A stretch of DNA of 49,607 nucleotides from a virus. The notes beneath the pieces were generated by a model. It had not been told where the DNA came from. It made no database searches and saw only the letters and a program-made list of their open reading frames with translations. Both the position numbers and the translations under genes were made by a program. The DNA lies in the IMG/VR virus record IMGVR_UViG_3300029952_000039, positions 1 to 49,607 of that record, one strand, 5' to 3'. How positions within the stretch are numbered: the stretch's first letter is position 1; each line of letters begins with the position of its first letter. Positions 1 to 6,300 of this stretch are shown here, piece by piece.

Positions 1-331
1 ACTTTATGGGGTCAGGGAACGGGATTGAATTGAGTTTGTTGCGCATTCCTTTTAGCTTCGGCTTTCCGCCGATCTTTTTGAAGCATCTTGACCATGCCGT
101 GTGAACCTGCGCCAACATGCCCTGTACCGTGTGACTCGGTATGTCGATCTTCTTCCCGTGGTCGGCAAGGATATTCTGAAAGTCCATGCCGGTATAGTAA
201 ATCCCATCCTTCGCATCAAGTTCGATCTTGCGCACGGCGAAATTATGAACCGCAGTCAAAGACCACAGCCAATCGTTAAGCTGCACTTCTTTATTGGCGC
301 TTAACCTGAGTTTTACTTGTGCCTGAATCAT
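1..331 (-). CDS. tnpB: TnpB-like RNA-guided nuclease, N-terminal fragment (runs off window)
   Basis: The first 110 codons are open to the window edge without a stop. The ATG at 331-329 overlaps the tnpA stop (ATGA), so the two genes are translationally coupled. The N-terminus (start MIQAQVKLRL, then TAVHNFAVRK and HTVQGMLAQV) matches the N-terminal wedge/REC region of IS605 TnpB proteins. The family is known as RNA-guided DNA nucleases that use a guide RNA from the element's end and help keep the element in place. The RuvC catalytic residues and zinc ribbon would lie outside the window, so whether the nuclease is intact cannot be told. Confidence 0.8.
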   Translation of the reverse strand, partial: MIQAQVKLRLSANKEVQLNDWLWSLTAVHNFAVRKIELDAKDGIYYTGMDFQNILADHGKKIDIPSHTVQGMLAQVHTAWSRCFKKIGGKPKLKGMRNKLNSIPFPDPIK

Positions 332-723
332 GCTGATTTTTGCTGTTCGATGTACTGCTTGATAATCGCCAATGGCGCACCACCTACAGTCGCTACAAAA
401 TATGAGTTAGTCCACAGCGTGGGCAGTCTGGATTTAAGGCTTTTGAACTCTTGGCGAAGAAGCCTTGACGACCTCCCTTTGATGCGCTTTACCAGCCGAT
501 GAATCCCGAATTGAGGGTCAACCTCGACAAGCAAATGAATGTGATCCGGCATCGTTTCCATTTCGATTATTCCCGCCCCAAGCTCACCGCACACCTCGCG
601 GACAATCTGCTTTAACCGCAACTCAATATCACCAACGATCACGCTGCGCCGATATTTCGGACACCACACAACATGATACTTGCTCGAAAAAACGATGTTG
701 TTATTTGACTTGAACTTATCCAT
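328..723 (-). CDS. tnpA: IS200/IS605 transposase TnpA (Y1 HUH family)
   Basis: This 131-residue protein has the full length of the IS200-type Y1 transposases. The HUH metal-binding motif is at residues 61-63 (context MPDHIHLLVE), and the single catalytic tyrosine is expected at Y124 in IIKQYIEQQ. These enzymes cut and rejoin single-stranded DNA at hairpin ends during replication. The N-terminal stretch with KYHVVWCPKYRR is also typical. No frameshift or missing key residue is seen, so it could be active. A host-like promoter (730-757) lies directly upstream, and tnpB follows with an ATGA overlap. Confidence 0.93.
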   Translation of the reverse strand: MDKFKSNNNIVFSSKYHVVWCPKYRRSVIVGDIELRLKQIVREVCGELGAGIIEMETMPDHIHLLVEVDPQFGIHRLVKRIKGRSSRLLRQEFKSLKSRLPTLWTNSYFVATVGGAPLAIIKQYIEQQKSA

Positions 724-729
724 GCCGAC

Positions 730-757
730 AATATACAGGTTATAGCAAAATAGTCAA
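730..757 (-). promoter_or_regulatory. Sigma-70-like promoter for tnpA
   Basis: Read on the minus strand, TTGACT (757-752) and TATATT (735-730) are 16 bases apart. The -10 box ends 6 bases before the tnpA ATG, so the transcript would be nearly leaderless. No ribosome-binding site is visible. The upstream octamer of the phage promoter family described elsewhere is absent here. Confidence 0.5.
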
Positions 758-770
758 GAGCAATCGCTCA

Positions 771-791
771 CCCCATAGATAAATCTAGGGG
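771..791. repeat. Imperfect hairpin at the presumed IS605 element end
   Basis: CCCC-a-TAGAT is followed by a two-base loop and ATCTA-GGGG, giving a 9-bp stem with one bulged base. It lies about 50 bp upstream of tnpA, where a subterminal recognition hairpin for the HUH transposase is expected. It contains the stop codon (785-787) of the neighbouring phage gene. Confidence 0.5.
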
Positions 792-1261
792 ATTGCGCTC
801 ACACTCTGTTCAAAAACCACGCCATCGTCAATGCGCTGGCGTATCTCGGCAATGGCCGCACGCAAGTCAGCCCGCGTTGCATTCTCAATCTGCGCTTCAT
901 GGATCTCGAATGCGCGCTTGATGGCGGTCATGGCGGCGCCGTCGTATCCCCATGCCCCAGTGCGTTGCGCCCGCACGCGGGCACGGAACGCACCTTCGAG
1001 CGCTGCGTTGATGTCGTCAACGAAGTGTTGGCCAAATCCGCGCTCTGCCAGGATCAGCGCGATATTGAGCGCGACCGTACACGTCGACCACTGCTGCTCA
1101 TCGGCGTGGCCGGTGATCATGAGGTCGAAGGCGATGCGGAATGCGATCGAGAGATCGGCGATCTGATCATCTGCCAACGGAACCGCGTTCTCGCGCGCAC
1201 GCTGGAATGATGCAGTGCGCTGGGCGGCTTTGTTGGGGTTGTAGGGTTTGCGTTTGCTCAT
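785..1261 (-). CDS. Hypothetical phage protein, helical
   Basis: This 158-residue protein is read from the ATG at 1261 (MSKRKPYNPN), chosen because GGAGGT lies about 8 bases upstream. A farther in-frame ATG at 1297 has no such site. The ATG overlaps the stop of the gene before it (ATGA). The N-terminus is basic and the remainder is alanine-rich and helical (ADLRAAIAEIRQRI). I do not recognise a domain. The stop codon lies in the hairpin at the IS605 end, so the last residues may come from the element and the original C-terminus may have been longer. Confidence 0.7.
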   Translation of the reverse strand: MSKRKPYNPNKAAQRTASFQRARENAVPLADDQIADLSIAFRIAFDLMITGHADEQQWSTCTVALNIALILAERGFGQHFVDDINAALEGAFRARVRAQRTGAWGYDGAAMTAIKRAFEIHEAQIENATRADLRAAIAEIRQRIDDGVVFEQSVSAIP

Positions 1262-1590
1262 GAATTTGCTACCTCCAACAGCACATCGGCATGGCACAAT
1301 TCGCCGACCTTACACCAGCATGCAAGATTCTTACCGCGAAGTTCAGTTTTTGCCAAGGCCGCAATTTCTTTACCGCGTTCGTTCAGTTCAAGCCAGTAGC
1401 GATAGCATTCAACGGCATCCTCAATGGTCGGTACTGCGATATAATTTGGACCGACCATTGTCCCAACTGCCTGCAACGGCGCCACGCTAAATGGATTTCC
1501 CCATTGCGATGGCCGTGTCACGCAGACTGTATTCGGCGGTAATATCCAGCCTTTTGACCGTTTTCTTTGAGTTCTGATCGGTGTATTCAT
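1258..1590 (-). CDS. DUF4326-domain protein
   Basis: This 110-residue protein has the C-terminal signature of DUF4326, a small domain common in phages: KNLACWCK with C91 and C93, followed by C99-H100 and a hydrophobic helix (ADVLLEVAN). The Cys/His pattern suggests metal binding. The biochemical role of the family is not established to my knowledge. The N-terminal part with a GNPF motif (SQWGNPFSV) also fits the family. It overlaps the next gene by ATGA. The region upstream of the start (1591-1651) faces a plus-strand promoter element. Confidence 0.75.
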   Translation of the reverse strand: MNTPIRTQRKRSKGWILPPNTVCVTRPSQWGNPFSVAPLQAVGTMVGPNYIAVPTIEDAVECYRYWLELNERGKEIAALAKTELRGKNLACWCKVGELCHADVLLEVANS

Positions 1591-1629
1591 GCCATCAATA
1601 TTAACCTAAATTGATTATTTTGTGCTGGA

Positions 1630-1645
1630 ATCGTGACACTATATT
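1630..1645 (+). promoter_or_regulatory. Phage promoter element, leaderless type (copy 1)
   Basis: ATCGTGAC (1630-1637), two bases, then the hexamer TATATT (1640-1645). Six bases later comes the ATG at 1652. It matches the repeated element in this genome at 7 of 8 octamer positions and has the same spacing. Confidence 0.6.
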
Positions 1646-1651
1646 TGATGA

Positions 1652-1861
1652 ATGGACGCCATCGAAGCATTACGCCTCATCGCCGAACTCGACAAACCGC
1701 TCGAAGCGACTTCGCCTAACGACTGGCGGCGGCGTGTGCAGTTGATTGCGCGGATTGCACTTGGGGTAACAGAGAGTCCAATTGCATACGGGCGAGTTGA
1801 AGACGCAGGTCAACAATCTCCGCTTCCGCCTTCTCCAAATTGTCATGCAGCTTGTGATTGA
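1652..1861 (+). CDS. Small plus-strand ORF, possibly a truncated gene
   Basis: This 69-residue reading frame starts exactly where the phage promoter element predicts a leaderless start. The first 40 residues or so (MDAIEALRLIAELDKP onward) look like a genuine helical protein. The remainder looks like an antisense shadow of the leftward gene at 1716-1937, which it overlaps for 146 bases. A reasonable reading is the 5' remnant of a gene cut short when the leftward operon was joined to it, or a real short protein. No family was recognised. Confidence 0.4.
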   Translation: MDAIEALRLIAELDKPLEATSPNDWRRRVQLIARIALGVTESPIAYGRVEDAGQQSPLPPSPNCHAACD

Positions 1862-1937
1862 TCTTCATCTGGACTGAGAGCATTGCCTCGGCGTCGATGG
1901 CGCGCTTCTCCAGCGCTTGTTGCGTTGTGGTGTTCAT
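1716..1937 (-). CDS. Small coiled-coil phage protein
   Basis: This 73-residue protein is strongly helical with heptad-like spacing (LEKRAIDAEAMLSVQMK, LHDNLEKAEAEIVDLRLQL). Its ATG overlaps the stop of the preceding gene (ATGA at 1937-1934), which supports it as a member of the leftward operon. The last 15 residues or so overlap the start of the plus-strand frame at 1652 and have low complexity. Its function is unknown. Confidence 0.6.
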   Translation of the reverse strand: MNTTTQQALEKRAIDAEAMLSVQMKINHKLHDNLEKAEAEIVDLRLQLARMQLDSLLPQVQSAQSTAHAAASR

Positions 1938-2284
1938 CGCTGTACCCGGATCGGGATTCCTTTCAGTTGGTGTTCGTACATGGCGCAGAGGGGATCGCTT
2001 TTAGCTTCATACACTCGACAAGTTTCTGGCCGGTTCTCGTAATCTGTGCAGCGGCCGTCGGCGCCAAGCCGTTCGCAATCGAATTGCACTAAAGTTTTAC
2101 CTTCTGGCGGATATGAAGACAATTGTTCGACAAGTGGGCGGACTGGTTTGAAATAATACAGTCCATACAATTCCATGAAGTTTTCAGCTTCAATTTTCCA
2201 GTTATCGATATTGAAATGCTTACCTCCAATTGTGAATCCGCTGCAGCACGCGCCAGGGTGGGTGCATGTGTCACAGGTACTCAT
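1934..2284 (-). CDS. YkgJ-family cysteine cluster protein (putative metal-chelating)
   Basis: This 116-residue protein has the cysteine layout of the YkgJ/UPF0153 Zn/Fe-chelating family: CDTCTHPGACCSGF near the N-terminus, then CERLGADGRCTDY and RPETCRVY in the second half. The start at 2284 (MSTCDTC) is preferred over the in-frame ATG at 2302. At 2284 the ATG overlaps the stop of the 58-codon gene upstream (ATGA), as elsewhere in this operon. YkgJ-like proteins are thought to bind metal. The role in a phage is unknown. Confidence 0.8.
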   Translation of the reverse strand: MSTCDTCTHPGACCSGFTIGGKHFNIDNWKIEAENFMELYGLYYFKPVRPLVEQLSSYPPEGKTLVQFDCERLGADGRCTDYENRPETCRVYEAKSDPLCAMYEHQLKGIPIRVQR

Positions 2285-2457
2285 GCCGGTATCCATTCCC
2301 ATTGAGGTTGCCCAAGCCGCATGATGACCTTGCCGTCGGGACCGCAGAGTGGGCGTTTGCGATGCAGGACACCGCGCACCAGCATCGTGTTTGGCGTGAG
2401 TTTGCGCGCACGCGGCCCAGTGTGCGGCGGCGGGTGTTTGGCGTTTATGTCATCCAT
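2281..2457 (-). CDS. Small hypothetical phage protein, 58 aa
   Basis: This short basic protein runs from MDDINAKHPP to GQPQWEWIPA. It fills what would otherwise be a 160-base gap in a tightly packed operon. Its stop overlaps the next ATG (ATGA at 2284-2281), and its start lies inside the end of the upstream gene (13-base overlap). The middle (LVRGVLHRKRPLCGPDGKV) looks like a small beta domain. No family was recognised. Confidence 0.6.
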   Translation of the reverse strand: MDDINAKHPPPHTGPRARKLTPNTMLVRGVLHRKRPLCGPDGKVIMRLGQPQWEWIPA

Positions 2458-2648
2458 TGATCTGGAAACCTTATCGTAAATGGTTGTTCTGGTTCAAAAT
2501 TAATGCACCATGTTGGTCTAGCTTCAGAAATGCTTATATCACGCAACATCGCGCCGGAAATCAAGAATTCTTCTATTTGCTTCTCAATCAGCATTGCATG
2601 CTCAAGCAAAGCGGATTCATACTGTCTCCAGATGGTGCCTGATATCAT
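2445..2648 (-). CDS. Small hypothetical phage protein, 67 aa
   Basis: The start (MISGTIWRQYESALLEHA) lies in an ATGA overlap with the gene upstream. A helical N-terminus is followed by a short beta-like end (WCINFEPEQPFTIRFPDQW). It belongs to the leftward operon. No domain was recognised. Confidence 0.55.
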   Translation of the reverse strand: MISGTIWRQYESALLEHAMLIEKQIEEFLISGAMLRDISISEARPTWCINFEPEQPFTIRFPDQWMT

Positions 2649-2890
2649 ACCTGCACATCATCATCATAAAACCCGCGCACGACATTGCGAGGCACGAATC
2701 GCGCCGTGGCGATCTCGGCCGCACGTTCGCGCATAGCGGCTTCGCGCTGCAACTCATCGGCCGCCGATTCTGCCTGCGCTTTGGTGTCGCAGTCGACCAG
2801 CGGTACAAAAATTCGCGTGCCAGGACGCACGTAGCCGGCGTAATAGCCGCCTTTTTTGTGACCTGGGCCGATAGCGATGAAGTCGAGCAC
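2645..2890 (-). CDS. Small hypothetical phage protein, GTG start
   Basis: This 81-residue protein is read from GTG at 2890 (VLDFIAIGPGHKKGG), two bases after the stop of the upstream gene, with a weak GGA upstream. An in-frame ATG at 2953 would force a 61-base overlap, and its extra residues (MHAGKWRRRTDF) look like antisense of the neighbouring gene. The first half looks beta-rich and the second half is an Ala/Glu-rich helix. The stop overlaps the next ATG (ATGA). Function unknown. Confidence 0.55.
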   Translation of the reverse strand: MLDFIAIGPGHKKGGYYAGYVRPGTRIFVPLVDCDTKAQAESAADELQREAAMRERAAEIATARFVPRNVVRGFYDDDVQV

Positions 2891-2892
2891 GG

Positions 2893-3204
2893 TTATTCCA
2901 ACTCGGCGATGGTGCAAGAAATCGGTTCGTCGTCGCCATTTTCCAGCATGCATGTTCCGGCATCCTGGTCGACCGTCAGCACCTTGTGCGCGCGCTGATC
3001 ACCAGGCCAGATCACCTCGGCGCCGGCTTGCAATTCCGCTCTCCAATTCGGGTTACCACGCATAATCGTTCCTTTCGGTACATCGTTGTAATATCGCCAT
3101 GGCCGACACCGTAGTGTCACCCAGCCGGCGCGGCCGACCAGGACGCCTTCGAGATATTCCTCACGGTGGCCGGTGCGCTGGTTGTCGTAGATGCCGTTGA
3201 GCAT
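2893..3204 (-). CDS. Hypothetical phage protein (SH3-like beta-rich)
   Basis: This 103-residue protein is read from ATG 3204 (MLNGIYDNQRTGHREEY), 2 bases after the stop of the small membrane protein gene. In-frame ATG codons farther upstream would run through that gene. The sequence alternates short strands (EGVLVGRAGWVTLRC, AEVIWPGDQRAHKVLTVD). The end (GDDEPISCTIAELE) suggests a small barrel that might be an expression or DNA-repair accessory. No specific family was recognised. Confidence 0.55.
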   Translation of the reverse strand: MLNGIYDNQRTGHREEYLEGVLVGRAGWVTLRCRPWRYYNDVPKGTIMRGNPNWRAELQAGAEVIWPGDQRAHKVLTVDQDAGTCMLENGDDEPISCTIAELE

Positions 3205-3206
3205 GG

Positions 3207-3359
3207 CTATTTGCTGGAGAAATCGTACGGGTCGATTTCGTCTTTGTCGAGATACTTGGCGCGCTTGATAGCCAGTCGCCAAATGATCTCGCTGCAAAAA
3301 TATCCGGCCAAAAATGCGATCGCTCCATACGCCATGAAGATCAGTTTCCCGCTGTCCAT
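3207..3359 (-). CDS. Small single-pass membrane protein, 50 aa
   Basis: A hydrophobic segment (LIFMAYGAIAFLAGYFC, residues 6-22) is followed by a basic stretch (RLAIKRAKYLDK) and an acidic tail (DEIDPYDFSSK). This is one transmembrane helix with the basic side predicted in the cytoplasm. Its ATG overlaps the upstream stop (TGATG at 3361-3357), and the next gene starts 2 bases after its stop. Small membrane proteins in early phage operons are often host-takeover or superinfection-exclusion factors, but that is inference here. Confidence 0.65.
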   Translation of the reverse strand: MDSGKLIFMAYGAIAFLAGYFCSEIIWRLAIKRAKYLDKDEIDPYDFSSK

Positions 3360-3817
3360 CAATGCACCTTTTCCTTGCCGAATGTGACCTTGATGAAATC
3401 CGCCATGCCCCAGGCAGTGCGACCGATGTCGTTCATGCTGGTGCGCTTGGCGTCGTGCATTTCGTACAACGCCGCCAAGTAAGTTTGCGGCGTGCCGGTG
3501 CGCTTGAGCAATTCCTCGGCGGCGCGCCGGTTATCAGCGCCACCGATCATGACCGACGCCAAGCAGCAGCACAATTCATCGGTGCATTCTTGGGATGCGT
3601 AGTTGCACGATTGCTCGAAGGTCCGACCAAACTGCTTCATGAACCAGTCGTCTTGTCCGCCAAACATGAACATTGGAACATTTCCGGATTTATCACCGCT
3701 GAGTTCTGCGAGAGCATACTTGCCTTCGCCGAGGATGCAGCATGCCACTGCAGCGATTTCCAGGCTGTTCGCCTCGATGGTGTAGGGGTCGGATGGGTTG
3801 ATGATTTCGAATAGCAT
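3359..3817 (-). CDS. Hypothetical phage protein, 152 aa
   Basis: The start is in a TAATG overlap with the gene upstream and the stop is in a TGATG overlap with the gene downstream. The N-terminus (MLFEIINPSDPYTIEA, then IAAVACCILGEGKYAL) and the cysteine-rich centre (QECTDELCCCLASVMIGG) resemble conserved hypothetical proteins of large phages. I cannot name a family. It has no signal peptide and is presumed cytoplasmic. Confidence 0.65.
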   Translation of the reverse strand: MLFEIINPSDPYTIEANSLEIAAVACCILGEGKYALAELSGDKSGNVPMFMFGGQDDWFMKQFGRTFEQSCNYASQECTDELCCCLASVMIGGADNRRAAEELLKRTGTPQTYLAALYEMHDAKRTSMNDIGRTAWGMADFIKVTFGKEKVH

Positions 3818-4098
3818 TATAGTTCCTCAGAAAGATGCACTAAAACAAACTTTTTCTTGCCGGCCGCCAGCGGCGCGCCATCGGTATTGCGGGTGATGTG
3901 CCAGCCGTTGCAATGGCGGCATTGATATGCGCCCATGGATAACAGTCCTTTTGCATTTTGCATGAATGCCCGGGCGCCGCGAATTGCCGGACCCTTGTCC
4001 GCATAGCGCACCTTTCTCTTGCACACTCTTTGCACTGCCAACGAAAAATCAGCAGGAACATTGTGCGAAAACTTGGCATCCCTACTTTTACGCTTCAT
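3817..4098 (-). CDS. Small zinc-ribbon-like phage protein
   Basis: This 93-residue basic protein is the first gene of the leftward operon. The start at 4098 (MKRKSRDAKF) has a strong GGAGGTG six bases upstream. An in-frame ATG at 4125 falls in the promoter. It carries a C-x2-C-x2-W-H motif (YQCRHCNGWHIT), a half zinc ribbon common in small phage proteins. The basic N-terminal half suggests nucleic-acid contact. Its stop overlaps the next start (TAATG). Confidence 0.65.
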   Translation of the reverse strand: MKRKSRDAKFSHNVPADFSLAVQRVCKRKVRYADKGPAIRGARAFMQNAKGLLSMGAYQCRHCNGWHITRNTDGAPLAAGKKKFVLVHLSEEL

Positions 4099-4124
4099 CG
4101 ATACACCTCCATAGGTATTAATCA

Positions 4125-4153
4125 ATTTTAATCAATCAATCAAATAAAAGCAA
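4125..4153 (-). promoter_or_regulatory. Sigma-70-like promoter of the leftward operon
   Basis: On the minus strand TTGCTT (4153-4148) and TAAAAT (4130-4125) are 17 bases apart. An mRNA start near 4118 would keep the GGAGGTG ribosome site of the first gene. An overlapping alternative (TTGATT, 17 bases, TAATAC) is also present. This host-like signal differs from the element used for the rightward genes, fitting an early operon. Confidence 0.55.
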
Positions 4154-4168
4154 CATAAAAATGAGGTC

Positions 4169-4184
4169 GTCGTGACTTGATACT
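4169..4184 (+). promoter_or_regulatory. Phage promoter element, leaderless type (copy 2)
   Basis: GTCGTGAC (4169-4176), two bases, hexamer GATACT (4179-4184), six bases, then the portal ATG at 4191. No ribosome-binding site lies before that ATG. Confidence 0.7.
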
Positions 4185-4190
4185 AGCACC

Positions 4191-5996
4191 ATGACCGACA
4201 ATGCCAGAAAACTGCTGTCCGACTCGCGTGCGCCGGCGGACGAACAATTCGCCGCGATGGCAGAATTGCAAAAAACGCTTATGCCTACGCGTTCCGATCT
4301 GATACCTGCTGGCAATATCGCGCCTATTATCGACTGGATGCGTGAGAATTATGCAGAACAGGAGATGAATAAGGCGCTGACCCGCAACAATGTCATTCAC
4401 TTCCCCAGCATGGCGGCCCGCAATCGGCAACCTGGTATGCAGTCGGTCGATCTCGATGATAACCAAGTCGGCGTCTGGGGGGACTATTATGAACGCCCGG
4501 GCGCGTTCGGATTTGATTCGATGCGGATGATGGTCGAGCAAACGCCAGTCTTGTCGGCAGTCATCTGGACGCGGATTCGCCAAGTTCAGCGCTTTGCGCG
4601 GGCGCAGGAAAACGGTAAGGGCCCAGGCTTCGAAATCCGAATGCGTGATCGCGATGCCTTTGTCGGCAAACCAGAAAAGGAGAGCATCACCGCGCTCCAG
4701 ACGTTTTTCACCAACTGCGGATGGGAAACAAACCCGCGCGCGCGGGCACGGCTCAAGCGCGACGACTTCACTAGCTTTCTGACCAAGCAAGTGCGCGACA
4801 GCTTGACTATGGACTCGGCACCGATCGAGACTGAATTCAAGCGCAATCGCTCGCAGGGCATGGATGGCATCTATGCCGTCGATGGCGCCACGATCCGGCT
4901 CTGCACCGAGGTTGGTTACCAAGGCGACGACGAGATCCGGGCCCTGCAGGTGGTGCAGGGGCAAATCCGATCCGCTTACACATTCGATGACCTCATCTAC
5001 GTTCCGCGCAATCCCCGCGCAGACGTAATCGTGGGCGGATACGGCCAATCCGAGACGGAATTGCTTGTCAAGACGGTCACGAACCTGCTGAACGCCATGA
5101 CGTACAATGGCAAGTTCTTCGACAGCAACGCCATCCCGAAGGGGCTGCTGCACCTCACCGGCGACTACGATGCCAATGACCTCGCCGCCTTCAAGCGCAT
5201 GTGGTCGGCAATGACAAAGGGTATCGCCAACGCCTGGACGATGCCGGTCCTGGTATCCAAGGACCAAGAGAGCAAGGCCGCATTCGAGAACTTCGGCCAA
5301 GAAGTCAACGAGATGATGTTCAGCAAGTGGATGGTCTTCTTGACGTCGATCATTTGCGCTGTCTACGGGATCTCGCCGGAAGAGATCAACTTCGAGAGCT
5401 TCAGCTCGAAGACATCAAGTCTCGGCGGCAACAACGACACCGAAGACAAGATCATCTCGTCGAAGGACAAGGGCTTGTTGCCGTTGCTGCACTATTTCGA
5501 GAATGTCTACAGCGATTTCATCGTTGCCGAGTTCAGCGACAAGTATTGCTTCCGCTTCACTGGCCTCGACGACGAGGACGAAAAGCAGGGGTTCGAGGAA
5601 GAAAAGCTTGTCTTGACCGTCAACGAGATGCGCGCCAAACGCGGATATGAAAAAATAGAAGCTGCTTGGGGCGATGCGCCATTGAACCCGTCGCTTATCG
5701 GACCCTGGCAGGCTGAGCAACAACAGGGCCAGCAGGATTTCGGGCAACCGCAGGGGGAGATGGCGGAGCCAGCCGATGAAAATGCTGACGATGACGGGCA
5801 ACCACTGGGTGCCGCTTCCGGTAGTGCTGCACCGGCGCCGGCCGGCAATGACTTCGGTGGCGACAAGGACAGTGGCGACTTCGGCGCACCGGCACATGGC
5901 ACGGACAAGCCGCTCCCAGCTGCGTCTGGTGACGAATACGAACCAAACCCGATGACCAAGTCGTTCGGACTCCCAATTTTTACGATCGAGGCTTGA
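4191..5996 (+). CDS. Portal protein
   Basis: This 601-residue protein has the size and pattern of phage portal proteins. It has an alpha/beta wing with GFDSMRMMVEQTPVLSAVIW, repeated membrane-independent helices, the stretch ISPEEINFESFSSKTSSLGG typical of the crown/clip region, and a Gln/Gly/Pro-rich acidic C-terminal tail. Portals form the dodecameric DNA-entry ring of the head. The start has no ribosome site but sits 6 bases after a phage promoter element, suggesting leaderless translation. The last residues (MTKSFGLPIFTIEA) resemble the repeated short peptide found in the neighbouring internal proteins. Confidence 0.85.
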   Translation: MTDNARKLLSDSRAPADEQFAAMAELQKTLMPTRSDLIPAGNIAPIIDWMRENYAEQEMNKALTRNNVIHFPSMAARNRQPGMQSVDLDDNQVGVWGDYYERPGAFGFDSMRMMVEQTPVLSAVIWTRIRQVQRFARAQENGKGPGFEIRMRDRDAFVGKPEKESITALQTFFTNCGWETNPRARARLKRDDFTSFLTKQVRDSLTMDSAPIETEFKRNRSQGMDGIYAVDGATIRLCTEVGYQGDDEIRALQVVQGQIRSAYTFDDLIYVPRNPRADVIVGGYGQSETELLVKTVTNLLNAMTYNGKFFDSNAIPKGLLHLTGDYDANDLAAFKRMWSAMTKGIANAWTMPVLVSKDQESKAAFENFGQEVNEMMFSKWMVFLTSIICAVYGISPEEINFESFSSKTSSLGGNNDTEDKIISSKDKGLLPLLHYFENVYSDFIVAEFSDKYCFRFTGLDDEDEKQGFEEEKLVLTVNEMRAKRGYEKIEAAWGDAPLNPSLIGPWQAEQQQGQQDFGQPQGEMAEPADENADDDGQPLGAASGSAAPAPAGNDFGGDKDSGDFGAPAHGTDKPLPAASGDEYEPNPMTKSFGLPIFTIEA

Positions 5997-5997
5997 T

Positions 5998-6300
5998 ATG
6001 CAAGAGACAGTTCAAGACATTCAAACCAAAGCATCTATTCAAGTACAAGGTATAGCCGGCAGTGTCCGCGTAACCGAGTGCGCGATGTCGGCTATCGCAG
6101 TTACCCCCAGCAACGCCACTACGCTCCCTGTAGGATGTCAGGGCTTATGGGTCGGCGGTGCCGGCGCGGTAGCGGTGACATTTTATGCAGGGTCTAGCGT
6201 TGTATTCTCAGCAGTCCCAGCCGGTACGCTATTGAAAATCTCGCCGTCTCAGGTTCTTTCAACTGGTACGACGGCCACGCTGATTCTAGCGCTGTACTAA
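5998..6300 (+). CDS. Small beta-rich phage structural protein
   Basis: This 100-residue protein lies one base after the portal stop and overlaps the next gene by TAATG. The sequence TPSNATTLPVGCQGLWVGGAG and the end VLSTGTTATLILALY match a small, widespread phage family that follows portal or capsid genes and is usually annotated only as a virion-associated or hypothetical protein. It is all-beta and has no signal peptide. Function is inferred from position only. Confidence 0.7.
   Translation: MQETVQDIQTKASIQVQGIAGSVRVTECAMSAIAVTPSNATTLPVGCQGLWVGGAGAVAVTFYAGSSVVFSAVPAGTLLKISPSQVLSTGTTATLILALY

Larger units (their letters stand above)
1..791 (-). mobile_element. IS200/IS605-family insertion element, partial (left window edge)
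   Basis: An HUH transposase gene (tnpA) is followed by tnpB on the minus strand with a 4-base ATGA overlap, the usual arrangement of IS605-type elements. The element runs off the left edge, so its tnpB-side end is not seen. The tnpA-side end is placed at the imperfect hairpin at 771-791, since these elements carry subterminal hairpins instead of inverted repeats. The exact cleavage site cannot be fixed. The next phage gene ends inside this hairpin, so the element appears to have landed at the 3' end of the phage operon. Confidence 0.75.

Noticed and set aside
4140-5300. Long minus-strand open frame (386 codons) opposite the portal gene
   Set aside because: It is the antisense shadow of a well-supported portal gene, lacks a ribosome site, and has His/Arg/Leu-rich composition typical of shadows.
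6165-6190. GGTGAC followed by an AT-rich hexamer inside a gene, and many other CGTGAC words in coding DNA
   Set aside because: They lack the two-base gap with a good hexamer or lie deep inside genes with no start codon at the right distance.
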